From assembly GCA_023390955.1 (NCBI GenBank), contig JAEWBW010000048.1, forward strand, positions 1-19,952: 19,952 nt of DNA, in the 5' to 3' direction. The notes below the pieces were generated by a model. That model did not search any database and was not told where the DNA came from. It saw only the letters and a program-made list of their open reading frames with translations. Below, one piece after another: positions 1-7,960 of this stretch. Source of the stretch: Pseudomonadota bacterium (GTDB lineage Bacteria; Pseudomonadota; Alphaproteobacteria; Rhizobiales; Xanthobacteraceae). The position numbers and the translations under genes were made by a program. Every line of letters begins with the position of its first letter. The stretch's first letter is position 1.

Positions 1-246
1 GAAGGGGTCCGGGAGCTTGATATGCAACCGATGTGCGGCGAGCGCAGCCGCCTGTCGCCCGCGCGACTCCGCAAATGGCACGATCGGGTAGCCAAGCTCG
101 GCGAAATCCGGATTGGCGGGATCGCCATAAAGCGTGATGTCGAAGCCTTTGACGTGCTGCAGGCCGTGAAGCATCGACAGCGTATACTGATAGGTGCCGC
201 CGTTGTCGGGGCCGGCGAGCGCGACGACGCCGAGCTTCGCGGTCAC
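1..246 (-). CDS. Glycosyltransferase, N-terminal fragment (cut by window edge)
   Basis: The reverse strand from a GTG at 246 stays open to base 1, giving the first 82 residues of a protein whose remainder lies outside the window. It begins V-T-A-K-L-G-V-V-A-L-A-G-P-D-N-G-G-T-Y and continues with an amphipathic stretch containing LSMLHGLQ. This matches the start of GT4-type (GT-B fold) glycosyltransferases, where a first beta strand is followed by a glycine-rich loop and helix that approach the acceptor. The GTG overlaps the TGA of the upstream aminotransferase (shared bases GTGA, 243-246), a layout typical of translational coupling in one operon. Family placement rests on the N-terminus alone; donor and acceptor cannot be told. 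Confidence 0.7.
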   Translation of the reverse strand, partial: MTAKLGVVALAGPDNGGTYQYTLSMLHGLQHVKGFDITLYGDPANPDFAELGYPIVPFAESRGRQAAALAAHRLHIKLPDPF

Positions 247-1358
247 GCCGCGTCCATCGCTTTCAGGATGTCGTTCACTTCGCTGCCGATGCGCTGCACG
301 TCGGACCTTGTCAGCTCGTAGAAGGACGGCAGGTTCAGGCCGATATCCGCCTTTCGGGCGGCTACCTTGAGCGGCGCCTGATGATACATCGGCATCGACG
401 ACATGGTGCAGAAATAGGGACGCGAATCGATTCCACGAATCTTCAGTGCCTGCATGACCGCATCGCGTTGCGCGCGGTCGAAAGAATCCACTTCGAGACA
501 AACCATCCAGAACGCGCTCTTCGCCCAATTCTTCACGCGATTGAGACGGACACGGTCGCTGGTTTGGATACTGTCCCGATACCAGTCCATGATCTCCGCG
601 CGCCGGTTCAGAAAGTCATCGATGCGCTCGAGCTGCGCGACACCCAGCGCCGCCTGCAGATTGGTGATCCGGTAGTTGAAGCCGCGTTCTTCGTGGAAGT
701 AACGCCGGGTCGGGCTCATCGCGTGATCCCGCAGCCGCTTGGCGCGCTGCCAGAAGTCCGGATCATCAGTGGTCAGCATCCCGCCTTCGCCGGTCGTGAT
801 GACCTTGTTGCCATAGAAGCTGAACACGCCGCATTTGCCGAGCCCACCGACGCGGCGTCCCTTGTACTCGGCGCCATGCGCCTCCGCCGCATCCTCGATG
901 ATCGCGATGCCGTTCGCATCCGCGAGCTCGGTCAGGGCATCCATGTCGGCAGGATGTCCGTAGAGATGCACGGGAATGATGGCCTTCGTGCGCGGCGTGA
1001 TCAGCGCCTTGACGGATGCCGGGTCGATGCACAGCGTCTCGGGATCGATGTCCGCCAAAACCGGTGTCGCGCCGGTATAGGCGACGGCATTCGCGGTTGC
1101 GACGAAGGTCAGGTCGGGAACGATGACCTCATCACCCGGCTTCAGTCCGAGCGCTTCCAGCGCGAGATGCAGCGCGGTCGTGCCGTTGCTGACGGCCAAT
1201 GCATACCGGGTTCCGCAATAGCGCGCGAATTGTTCCTCGAACTCGTCGATATATTTGCCAATCGACGACACCCAACCGGAATCCAGCGCGTCCAGCACGA
1301 GCTCCCGCTCGCGCAATCCGACGCTCGGCTTTGAAATCGGGATGAAACTGTCTGACAT
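243..1358 (-). CDS. DegT/DnrJ/EryC1/StrS aminotransferase, perosamine-synthase-like
   Basis: A 371-residue PLP-dependent sugar aminotransferase, full length for the family. The internal-aldimine lysine is Lys185 in FSFYGNK, followed by the TGEGGM loop. Asp156 in IIEDAAEAHGA is the residue that pairs with the PLP ring nitrogen, and the following His161 is typical of perosamine synthases. The segment RDHAMSPTRRYFHEERGFN and then YRITNLQAALG closely resembles GDP-perosamine synthases (Caulobacter PerA/RfbE type), which convert GDP-4-keto-6-deoxymannose and glutamate to GDP-perosamine. No GDP-mannose 4,6-dehydratase is in the window, so the substrate is inferred from motif resemblance. It lies between two glycosyltransferase genes on the same strand: 12 bases after the CgeB-like gene and overlapping the next one by 4. 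The ATG at 1358 gives the family-typical start (FIPISKPSVG). Confidence 0.88.
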   Translation of the reverse strand: MSDSFIPISKPSVGLRERELVLDALDSGWVSSIGKYIDEFEEQFARYCGTRYALAVSNGTTALHLALEALGLKPGDEVIVPDLTFVATANAVAYTGATPVLADIDPETLCIDPASVKALITPRTKAIIPVHLYGHPADMDALTELADANGIAIIEDAAEAHGAEYKGRRVGGLGKCGVFSFYGNKVITTGEGGMLTTDDPDFWQRAKRLRDHAMSPTRRYFHEERGFNYRITNLQAALGVAQLERIDDFLNRRAEIMDWYRDSIQTSDRVRLNRVKNWAKSAFWMVCLEVDSFDRAQRDAVMQALKIRGIDSRPYFCTMSSMPMYHQAPLKVAARKADIGLNLPSFYELTRSDVQRIGSEVNDILKAMDAA

Positions 1359-1370
1359 CGGGTCGGCCTC

Positions 1371-2462
1371 TTAGAGCGAAGCAACGAGTGCCTCGAACCG
1401 CTTCCATTGCACGTCCTTGGAATAGCGGGCCTTTAGCATCTCATGACCGGCGTCGGCAATCTTCGCGCGCTGGTCCGAATCGTCGAGCAATCTGCGAATC
1501 TGCCCGACGGCGTCGTCCGGCGATGTGTAGGTCACGATGGTCTGACCGTCGATCATGCCTTCCGGATAATTACCACCGTCCGAAAGCAGGAGCGAACCCG
1601 CCCCCAGCGACTCGAAGCAGCGCATATTGCCACGGTCCTTGCCCGATGTGTCGATCGACCCGTTGAGCACGATCTTGGCCGTCGACAGCACCTCGTAATA
1701 GTCCCGGCCGAAGATCGGCTGTCGCGCGATCGACCTGACCGGCTCGGGCCTCCGGTGATCCGCCAGCGGCAGCAGTCGCCCGAGCGGGGATTCGGCAAGC
1801 CTGCACAAGCGCGAGCGATCGAGGTGGTAGACGACATTGTACTTGCCCGCGAGCGCGGCAACCTGCTCCAGGACGGCGGCGCGCTGCTTGTGGTGACGCG
1901 AATAGCCGCCGACGAACAGAACGTCGATCGGCCTGTCCCGCCGGGCAGCAAATGGCGCAAGTTCGGGATCGTAGGCAGGGAAGAAGTAGTCGGTCCGCGC
2001 TCCCTGCGCGCCGATCGCCGCCAGAATCGATGGGAAGTTGTTGACGACGAGATCGTAATCGGAGAACGCCACGTTGAGGAGCGGGGCTGCGTGCCACGCA
2101 ATTTTGTGCTTCACGCAGCCAGGCAGATTTCGGATGAAATCGGAAGGCCAGCCGGTGGCGTCCTGGTTGTAGAACACGTCGGCACGATGATGCTCGATCT
2201 GGGCCTTCAGGATCTCCGCAGGCGTCGCGCGCGAGCTGAGCCCCTGCTCCCTGGCCCAGAGTTGCTGCACCTCGATATCGTCACCATTGGTGAAGAATGC
2301 CCATTCGGCGCCCTCGTCGACCGGCTGCAGGATATGAGAGCCTGCTTCCCGAAACTTCAGGAACGCAGTCATCTTGCCCGCGAATGTCGGGTAGTCCCTG
2401 GTCAGCTCGCGAAGTCTCGGGCGCAGCGACGGATAGTATCGACAGTTCTGGAAGAGCCTCAC
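1371..2462 (-). CDS. CgeB-like glycosyltransferase (GT-B fold)
   Basis: A 363-residue protein with two Rossmann-like halves and no signal peptide. The C-terminal half carries VLFVGGYSRHHKQR (about residues 181-194) and NMRCFESLGAGSLLLSD (279-295). The latter is the donor-binding signature of CgeB/Glyco_trans_1_2-type glycosyltransferases, with the Glu of FESLGAG expected to contact the nucleotide sugar. The short C-terminal helix containing YSKDVQWKRFEAL also fits that group. The start is a GTG at 2462; no ATG lies between it and the upstream in-frame stop at 2517-2519, and the next Met is at residue 31, so GTG is the best choice although no strong Shine-Dalgarno is seen. It probably transfers a sugar to the polyprenyl-linked glycan in the cytoplasm. 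Donor and acceptor are unknown. Confidence 0.8.
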   Translation of the reverse strand: MRLFQNCRYYPSLRPRLRELTRDYPTFAGKMTAFLKFREAGSHILQPVDEGAEWAFFTNGDDIEVQQLWAREQGLSSRATPAEILKAQIEHHRADVFYNQDATGWPSDFIRNLPGCVKHKIAWHAAPLLNVAFSDYDLVVNNFPSILAAIGAQGARTDYFFPAYDPELAPFAARRDRPIDVLFVGGYSRHHKQRAAVLEQVAALAGKYNVVYHLDRSRLCRLAESPLGRLLPLADHRRPEPVRSIARQPIFGRDYYEVLSTAKIVLNGSIDTSGKDRGNMRCFESLGAGSLLLSDGGNYPEGMIDGQTIVTYTSPDDAVGQIRRLLDDSDQRAKIADAGHEMLKARYSKDVQWKRFEALVASL

Positions 2463-2569
2463 AAGCGCTATGCCCGGCCGTTGAAAAAGGGATGGCCTGA
2501 GACTTGAACCGTCGGATCACCCGGAGGTCAAGCCCTACCCAATCTGCCCTGGGAGCCGCAATGAGCGAT

Positions 2570-2692
2570 GATGGCAATATGCCACTGTTTTGCCCGACGC
2601 GTCAACCGATTTTTCGCTAAATCCGCAATTTGGGCGCAGACCCTTCGCTACTTTGCATGGGGTTGTTTTCAAAATATTGGCTGCCGTCCCCC
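2570..2692. repeat. Candidate dispersed intergenic repeat
   Basis: This stretch between the flippase stop and the CgeB-like gene has no credible ORF and is richer in T runs than its flanks. It includes tgccactgttttgcccgacg (2580-2599) and ctttgcatggggttgtttt (2651-2669). From memory, similar text recurs between genes in Bradyrhizobium and relatives, which would make this one copy of a dispersed, non-coding repeat. That recollection could not be tested here. The sequence could equally be a local 3' untranslated region. Confidence 0.35.
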
Positions 2693-2700
2693 GAACCGGT

Positions 2701-4275
2701 TCAATCGGGTACCGCCGCCAGCAGACGTCCGCGCACGCGCTTCATCAGCAGAGGGCTCGCCGCGGCGATCACGACGACGAGCCAGATCGCGCATTCCGCC
2801 AGGAAGTGGAGCATCCCTGTTCCCGGCACCATGGCGCGGATCGCCAGGCCAAGCCCCCACCCACCCAGTATGATCGTGACCATGCTCGCGATCAGGGCCA
2901 GCAGGTGACGGAACGGATGGGCGAGCGTCTGGCGCATGATGACGAGTGTCAGAATGCCGAATTGGGTCAGGAGATCACTCGCCACGATCGCGATGGCCGC
3001 GCCGAGGGGCCCGAGTTTGGGAATGAGCAGCCCCGACAGGATCAGGAATGCAATCAGCTGCAGCCCCTTCGCCCGAACCAGGAGATCGCCGCGATTGCTG
3101 TGATTGGCAAAGACGAACGCCATCAGCGAGGGGGCAACGACGGCAGAGCCGAGCAGCAGCGTGATCGCGAGCGCGGCATCGTTCGGAACGCTGCCATGCG
3201 TCCACAAAGCGAAGAAATCCGACCAGAACGGCAGCAGGCCCGCAACGATCAGGCTGGCCATGGCGGTGACGAGCAGCGAACCCTGCGCATAGAGCCGGCG
3301 CAGCCGCACCTTGTCGCCGATCGCATGGTCGTGACCGAGCTCGGCGCCGATCGGCAGCGTCATCAGGATACAGAGGCCCCTCAGAAAGCTCGAGCTCACG
3401 CGGACCAGGCCCCATTGTGCCACGGCTACGCGGTCGGCGACCATCGCACTGACCAGCAACATCGGCGCGTTGGCGAGCGCGAGCTCGGTGAGATTGGCAA
3501 TGGAGAAGGGAACGGCCCGGCCGAGTTGCCCGACGCTCCAGCGCCAGGACAGGGACGCCGTCGAGCGGCCGCCTTGCAGGAACGGCAATTGTCGCGGCGC
3601 GTCATAGACGATCAGGAATAGCGCAGCCAATATCTGCGTCGAGACGTAGGCGATCGCGACCGCGAGCAGGCTGCCGAACCAGGCGATCGCGATCAGCTGT
3701 CCGACCTGGCCGAGCCCTAGCGCGACGTTGAGCGACCACACCGCACGGCCGTATTTGCCGCGCACGCGATAGAGGCCGGAAACCAGATTGGACGGGAGCA
3801 GGAGCAGCGTGCCGACAGTCATCACGAGCATTGCACTGTCGAAGGTCGGCAAGCCCTGAAATCCGAGAACCGCGGCAGGCGGAAACAATTCGATGCCGAT
3901 GATCAGCAGTGCGCCGAGCACCACGACGATCCGCAGGTAGATCCGCATCATGCGCGCATAAAAGCTCGCCGTGCGCCCGTCGCAATCGACGCTGGATTTG
4001 AAAGCGAGAAACCGGTTGATGGAGCGAAGCTGCAGGCCGCCGTCAGCGACGATGACGAGGGCGCCGGCCGCGAACAGCGCAAGCCAGGCCGCGAGCATGT
4101 CGCTGCTCCAGAAGTGCAGGAATGCGGGAATGAGGAGAAGCTGCTGCGTCAGCGCCAGCAGTATCTGCACCAAGCTTGCCGACCAGCCGTGGATCAGTCG
4201 GTGGAGGCGGCTGTCCCCCTCCTCGCTTTTCGGACCGTCCGTCCTGCCAGGCGCGTCAACTTGCGTATCGGTCAA
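2701..4275 (-). CDS. Polysaccharide flippase, Wzx/MATE-like
   Basis: A 524-residue polytopic inner-membrane protein. After about 30 polar residues come roughly 12 or more hydrophobic segments, starting with LVQILLALTQQLLLIPAFL, joined by short Arg/Lys-rich loops. The length and the run of helices fit Wzx/polysaccharide-biosynthesis (MOP superfamily) exporters, which flip polyprenyl-diphosphate-linked glycan units across the inner membrane. The start is a TTG at 4275. It is supported by a good Shine-Dalgarno (GGGGAAGGA followed by TGCGGC just upstream), and no in-frame ATG or GTG exists before the upstream stop at 4417-4419. It is divergent from wecE and heads the minus-strand block of sugar genes. 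A related multidrug or lipid exporter is possible, but the context favours glycan export. Confidence 0.8.
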   Translation of the reverse strand: MTDTQVDAPGRTDGPKSEEGDSRLHRLIHGWSASLVQILLALTQQLLLIPAFLHFWSSDMLAAWLALFAAGALVIVADGGLQLRSINRFLAFKSSVDCDGRTASFYARMMRIYLRIVVVLGALLIIGIELFPPAAVLGFQGLPTFDSAMLVMTVGTLLLLPSNLVSGLYRVRGKYGRAVWSLNVALGLGQVGQLIAIAWFGSLLAVAIAYVSTQILAALFLIVYDAPRQLPFLQGGRSTASLSWRWSVGQLGRAVPFSIANLTELALANAPMLLVSAMVADRVAVAQWGLVRVSSSFLRGLCILMTLPIGAELGHDHAIGDKVRLRRLYAQGSLLVTAMASLIVAGLLPFWSDFFALWTHGSVPNDAALAITLLLGSAVVAPSLMAFVFANHSNRGDLLVRAKGLQLIAFLILSGLLIPKLGPLGAAIAIVASDLLTQFGILTLVIMRQTLAHPFRHLLALIASMVTIILGGWGLGLAIRAMVPGTGMLHFLAECAIWLVVVIAAASPLLMKRVRGRLLAAVPD

Positions 4276-4281
4276 GCCGCA

Positions 4282-4290
4282 TCCTTCCCC
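4282..4290 (-). promoter_or_regulatory. Ribosome binding site deciding a TTG start
   Basis: On the reverse strand the bases just before the flippase read GGGGAAGGA, then TGCGGC, then TTG. The GAAGGA core sits six bases before the TTG at 4275. It is the best Shine-Dalgarno match in the area and is the main reason for choosing a non-ATG start. Confidence 0.6.
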
Positions 4291-4453
4291 GCAAACGCGT
4301 GCCCCGAACCGTCCTGATTGCCCGCGAAGGGGCGGCGCGGTGGTTCCACCTGACTGCGCACGATCGCCAGTTGATTCCCGCAGTGGAAAACGCCAACGTA
4401 GGTTCGAAATAGAGCGTTAGCGCGCGTCTTAAGGTGGTTCAACGGCTTAGGCA

Positions 4454-5596
4454 ATGGCATCCGAGTTCATCCCGTTCAATCGGCCCTACCCGACCGGAAA
4501 GGAGTCCGGCTACATCCTGAAGGCGCTGGAGAGCCTTCACGTGTCCGGCGACGGCAAGTTCAGCAAGCTCTGCCACCAATGGATCGAGCAGCGCACCGGA
4601 TGCGCCAAAGCGCTGCTGACACATTCCTGCACCTCCGCTCTCGACCTCGCCGCGATGCTGCTCGACCTCAAGCCCGGGGACGAAGTGATCGTGCCCTCCT
4701 TCACCTTCGTCTCAACGGCGAACGCTTTCGTGCTGCGCGGCGCTGTCCCGGTCTTCGTCGATATTCGCGAAGACACACTCAACCTCGACGAACGGAAGAT
4801 TGAAGCCGCCATCACCTCGCGCACGCGCGCGATCGCGCCGGTCCACTATGCCGGCGTCAGCTGCGAGATGGACACGATCGTCGCGATCGCCAAGCGTCAC
4901 AACCTGCGGATCGTCGAGGACGCCGCGCAGGGCATCATGGCGAGCTACAAGGGCTCGGCGCTCGGCGCCATCGGTGATCTCGGCGGCTTCAGCTTCCACG
5001 AGACCAAAAACATCATGTCTGGCGAAGGCGGCTGCCTGCTGGTGAACGATCCCGAGCTTTCGCTGCGCGCCGAGATCATGCGCGAGAAGGGCACCGACCG
5101 CGGCCGGTTCTTCCGCGGCGAGGTCGACAAATATACCTGGCAGGACGTCGGCTCCTCCTTCCTACCGAGCGACATCACCGCCGCTTTCCTCTGGGCTCAA
5201 CTCGAGGAAGCCGAACGTATCACGCGCGAGCGGCTGGCGATCTGGAACAGGTATCACGACATGCTGGCGCCAATGGAGCAGCGCGGCCTGCTGCGCCGTC
5301 CCATCGTGCCCGGCCACTGCCGCCACAATGGGCATATCTATTACGTTCTGCTGCCTCAGGAGGTCGACCGGTCCATGGTGCTGCGCAAGATCAAGGAAGA
5401 GAACATCCAGGCTGTCTTCCACTATGTGCCGCTGCATTCCGCGCCCGCGGGGCAGCGGCATGGGCGGACGCATGGCGACCTGGCGCTGACGACCGAACTC
5501 TCGGAACGTCTGATCCGGCTGCCGATGTGGATGGGACTGCAGCAGGCTCAGCAGGAGCGGATCTGCGACACGCTGGGGACAATCCTCGGGCGGTAA
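4454..5596 (+). CDS. wecE: dTDP-4-amino-4,6-dideoxygalactose transaminase (WecE/RffA)
   Basis: A 380-residue DegT-family PLP enzyme that matches E. coli WecE along its whole length as I recall that sequence. Shared stretches include GDEVIVPSFTFVSTANAFV, VHYAGVSCEMDTI, FSFHETKN, REKGTDRGRFFRGEVDKYTW and VFHYVPLHSAPAG. The PLP lysine is Lys185 in FSFHETKN and the ring-nitrogen aspartate is Asp156 in VEDAAQG. WecE transfers an amino group from glutamate to C4 of dTDP-4-keto-6-deoxyglucose, giving dTDP-Fuc4N with galacto configuration. The substrate would come from RmlA and RmlB, both encoded about 10 kb downstream. It stands alone on the plus strand, divergent from the flippase and convergent with a pseudogene. 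The ATG at 4454 gives the standard FIPFNRP start; upstream only a weak AGG is seen. Confidence 0.93.
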   Translation: MASEFIPFNRPYPTGKESGYILKALESLHVSGDGKFSKLCHQWIEQRTGCAKALLTHSCTSALDLAAMLLDLKPGDEVIVPSFTFVSTANAFVLRGAVPVFVDIREDTLNLDERKIEAAITSRTRAIAPVHYAGVSCEMDTIVAIAKRHNLRIVEDAAQGIMASYKGSALGAIGDLGGFSFHETKNIMSGEGGCLLVNDPELSLRAEIMREKGTDRGRFFRGEVDKYTWQDVGSSFLPSDITAAFLWAQLEEAERITRERLAIWNRYHDMLAPMEQRGLLRRPIVPGHCRHNGHIYYVLLPQEVDRSMVLRKIKEENIQAVFHYVPLHSAPAGQRHGRTHGDLALTTELSERLIRLPMWMGLQQAQQERICDTLGTILGR

Positions 5597-5599
5597 TCC

Positions 5600-5958
5600 C
5601 TAGGGCCCATCCGGTTCGCCGTTCTTCGGCATCGAGCGCGGCACGAAGGGCGCAAAAGACAAATCGCCCGCTGCCGGAGCCACCAGCTTCCCGCTCTCGA
5701 CGGACGCACCAGCCACCGTCGGCCCCCCCCGGGCGGCGGTGGAGGTGCGGCAAGCGGCGCGTCCAGGCGCTGCAGCACGAGCACCTCGCTACGGTCCCCT
5801 TCTTTGAGGGTCACCTCGCGCGGCTGGACCGCGCTCAGCGACCAGCCGGAGCGAGATTCGCTCTGGCGCAACCGGATCACCTTCTGGTCGATCCGGTCGA
5901 TCAGGATCGCGATGGCATCGCCCTCCCACCGAAGATCGAGCAGCTGCGTCTCCACCAT
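5600..5958 (-). pseudogene. GspN-like fragment, frameshifted at a G run and missing its 5' end
   Basis: On the reverse strand, codons from about 5958 encode a coherent segment with AIAILIDRIDQKVIRLRQ, SGWSLSAVQPREV and DRSEVLVLQR, followed by a proline run. This resembles the short periplasmic domain of GspN/GspC-like type II secretion proteins of Bradyrhizobium relatives. At a run of eight G (plus-strand C at 5723-5730) the frame is lost. One more G, or two fewer, restores a frame that reads PTVAGASVESGKLVAPAAG and ends at a TAG (5600-5602), 3 bases from the wecE stop. Upstream of about 5960 no continuation or start typical of the family is seen, so the 5' part is probably gone. A sequencing error at the G run would explain the shift but not the missing N-terminus. 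The family call is tentative. Confidence 0.5.
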
Positions 5959-6324
5959 CTCGGATGTAGTGGTTGACAGCTCATTGCGGCGTGCTAGGAC
6001 CCTTGGCAGCGGCTGGCATAGCCTGACGATCAGCTTCACAGTGCCGACCTCAATTGTGTGGCTTGAGACAAGCTGCCTCGTCGGGCAAGACCTCGATTCT
6101 GGTCGCAATCCCTTCTTCGAGAGCATCTTAGCCCGGCTAATCCGATGTGTCCCAGCCATCTGGCAATCAAGTGGCCTCTCGCGCTGGTGCGTCGTCACCG
6201 TTCAAGGCCACAGCCTAGGTCTGGCCGCCCCCCTAACATCCGCTGCCGTAGACTGGCATCTCCGATCTAGAGATTCTATAGGTCCGCGACAACCCTGCGT
6301 ACAGGCCGCTTTCGGGAGAATGAC
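5959..6324. other. Non-coding stretch between pseudogene and methyltransferase
   Basis: About 365 bases without a convincing gene. ORFs run through it on both strands, but their translations show no recognisable motif, no plausible start with a ribosome binding site and no hydrophobic or repeated pattern. It is probably the scar between the truncated fragment and the inserted sugar genes. No terminal inverted repeat or transposase remnant could be made out. Confidence 0.5.
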
Positions 6325-6957
6325 GTGGCAGAGCGAATAACCGGCCTCTATCGAGCGATCCGGCTTCCAGCCGTCTACAAGGGATTGATGTTCGCTCTTG
6401 GCGCTGACAATGCGATACGACGATACGTCAATGAGGTGATGACCCCCGCACCCGGCATCAAGATGCTGGACGTCGGCTGCGGGCCGGCAAACGTTCTCGC
6501 CTATCTGCCCTCGCTGGACTACACGGGTATAGACCACAACGAGAACCACATAGCCTTCGCGCGTCAACTTTATGGCAGTCGCGGCCGCTTCATCGTCGGC
6601 TCGGCTGATCAGCTGCAGCAGGACGGCAACAGCTTCGACCTGATCAACGTATCAGCCATTTTGCATCATCTTGAGGATGGCCAAGCCAAGGCGATGTTCA
6701 AATCGTTGAAGCCGCTGCTCAAGGACAATGGAAAGATCACCACAATCGACAACGTCTGGCTTCCTGCTCAGCGCGCCGTCGTCAAGTTGATCAATAATCT
6801 CGACTCCGGTATGAACATCCGGACCCCCGAGGGTTATTTAGGTTTATTGAGCGGCCTTGGGTTCGATGTCCAACCTCGCGTTTTTCACGACCTACTGCAC
6901 GTACCCTACGATCACTTCGTTATGGTCGCGCGACACGGAGCGATGTCCGTTTCCTGA
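6325..6957 (+). CDS. Class I SAM-dependent methyltransferase
   Basis: A 210-residue soluble protein with the class I methyltransferase core. Motif I is MLDVGCGPANVL (about 47-58), the ribose-binding acidic residue is Asp70 in YTGIDHNENH, and the motif IV/V region reads FDLINVSAILHHL (104-116). It has no membrane segment, so it should act in the cytoplasm. The context suggests O- or N-methylation of a nucleotide sugar or glycan intermediate, but the substrate is not readable from the sequence. The start is the GTG at 6325, preceded by GGGAGA five bases upstream; an ATG at 6320 is out of frame and stops at once. The gene faces the zinc-ribbon methyltransferase tail to tail. Confidence 0.85.
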   Translation: MAERITGLYRAIRLPAVYKGLMFALGADNAIRRYVNEVMTPAPGIKMLDVGCGPANVLAYLPSLDYTGIDHNENHIAFARQLYGSRGRFIVGSADQLQQDGNSFDLINVSAILHHLEDGQAKAMFKSLKPLLKDNGKITTIDNVWLPAQRAVVKLINNLDSGMNIRTPEGYLGLLSGLGFDVQPRVFHDLLHVPYDHFVMVARHGAMSVS

Positions 6958-6973
6958 ACTAATACCCGAAGAC

Positions 6974-7005
6974 CCTTGGGCCAGAGATGATTGAGCTGGC
7001 CAAGG
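6974..7005 (+). terminator. Possible hairpin terminator after the methyltransferase
   Basis: CCTTGGGCCAG (6974-6984) pairs with CTGGCCAAGG (6996-7005), giving ten base pairs with one bulged G and an 11-base loop, 17 bases after the stop at 6957. It lies between convergent genes, where a terminator is expected. No T run follows, so it may be a transcript-end stabilising structure and not an intrinsic terminator. Confidence 0.35.
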
Positions 7006-7051
7006 AAACACAGCGGGCAAACTGATTCCCTTCTCGAAATGTATCAAAAGC

Positions 7052-7960
7052 CTATTTCGCTCGTGCAACCACCAAGCGGCTCCCCCCGATTGGCCACCTG
7101 ACACCCAATAGCGTCATTTGGACTTCAATTCGCGAAATCGTCGTAAATATACGGTTGACCAGTGGATTGAGCCTAAACTCATGGAAGATATCTTCCCGGG
7201 GTTTTCGTACCATATTCGCTACGCGACTTAGTGCCATCACAGGCAGAAGCAAGGTCGTGAATGAGGATGAGAACAAGATCTCAAAGCCACATCGTCTAAG
7301 CTTCTCCTCCAATTCGCCCAGCCGATATCGCCGCTCGTGATGCGCAATATCATCGGACGGTCCCCACAACCATGGGTGCTGCGGGACAGCAATAATCGCT
7401 CCTCCACCTTCTCGCGTTGCTTTGCGCATTGCACGGAAAACTGCTTCGTCGTCTGCAATGTGCTCAGCTACATCGAAAGCTCCAATCAGGTCGAAGGCCC
7501 CCACGGCAGGGATATTCCGCGCATCTAGCTGCACAAACTCAGGTCCGACCGGAAGGCGCTTGCGTGCATGCGCCAATCCAGCCGGATGCAGTTCAGAGCC
7601 GACCAGCCTTTGCCATTGCTTCATCGAGGCGAATTCGCGGAGCACCGCGCCGGTCCCGCATCCGACTTCTAAGAACCGCCGAGCCTCCGGGAAGAACTTC
7701 GTCGCCAGACCCTTAATCAATTCGCCACGGGTTACGAACCAGAAATATCCAGCCTCCATTTCCGCGAGTTCGTCGAATACGTTGGGATCGAAGCCGCTTA
7801 CGGTATTGGCTAGGTCGGGGGCAAACATCGGGATACCCGCCTCCTGTGCAACGACATGTCCGCACGCGGGACACTTCCAACCAACCGGCCAGATGGGATC
7901 ATTCGGATCGATCGGATCGAGCGCATCGCACGCCAGGCACCGTCGGGTCGGATTCAACAT
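7052..7960 (-). CDS. Zinc-ribbon class I SAM-dependent methyltransferase
   Basis: 302 residues from the ATG at 7960. The N-terminus carries two CxxC pairs (Cys8/Cys11 in RRCLACD, Cys30/Cys33 in WKCPACG) spaced as in a small zinc ribbon. A methyltransferase core follows: motif I FLEVGCGTGAV (97-107), acidic Glu123 in GSELHPAG, and FDVAEHIADD (162-171). It continues with VPQHPWLWGPSDD and HHERRYRLGELEEKL, a pattern I associate with methyltransferases beside GT2 glycosyltransferases. A hydrophobic stretch near 235-246 (TTLLLPVMALSR) may touch the membrane. The frame is open to an ATG at 8038, but the extra 26 residues look non-coding and the zinc ribbon begins cleanly after 7960. It is transcribed away from the WbqC gene. 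Substrate unknown, probably a lipid-linked sugar. Confidence 0.82.
   Translation of the reverse strand: MLNPTRRCLACDALDPIDPNDPIWPVGWKCPACGHVVAQEAGIPMFAPDLANTVSGFDPNVFDELAEMEAGYFWFVTRGELIKGLATKFFPEARRFLEVGCGTGAVLREFASMKQWQRLVGSELHPAGLAHARKRLPVGPEFVQLDARNIPAVGAFDLIGAFDVAEHIADDEAVFRAMRKATREGGGAIIAVPQHPWLWGPSDDIAHHERRYRLGELEEKLRRCGFEILFSSSFTTLLLPVMALSRVANMVRKPREDIFHEFRLNPLVNRIFTTISRIEVQMTLLGVRWPIGGSRLVVARAK

Noticed and set aside
2497..2540. tRNA-like text on the reverse strand (GGTTCAAGTC, T-arm-like)
   Set aside because: No acceptor stem, no proper T stem and no anticodon arm can be formed around it.
381..3621. Long plus-strand ORFs opposite the left-hand sugar genes (381-1334, 1443-2507, 2590-3621)
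   Set aside because: They are Arg/Asp/Gln-rich, low-complexity translations antisense to well-supported genes.
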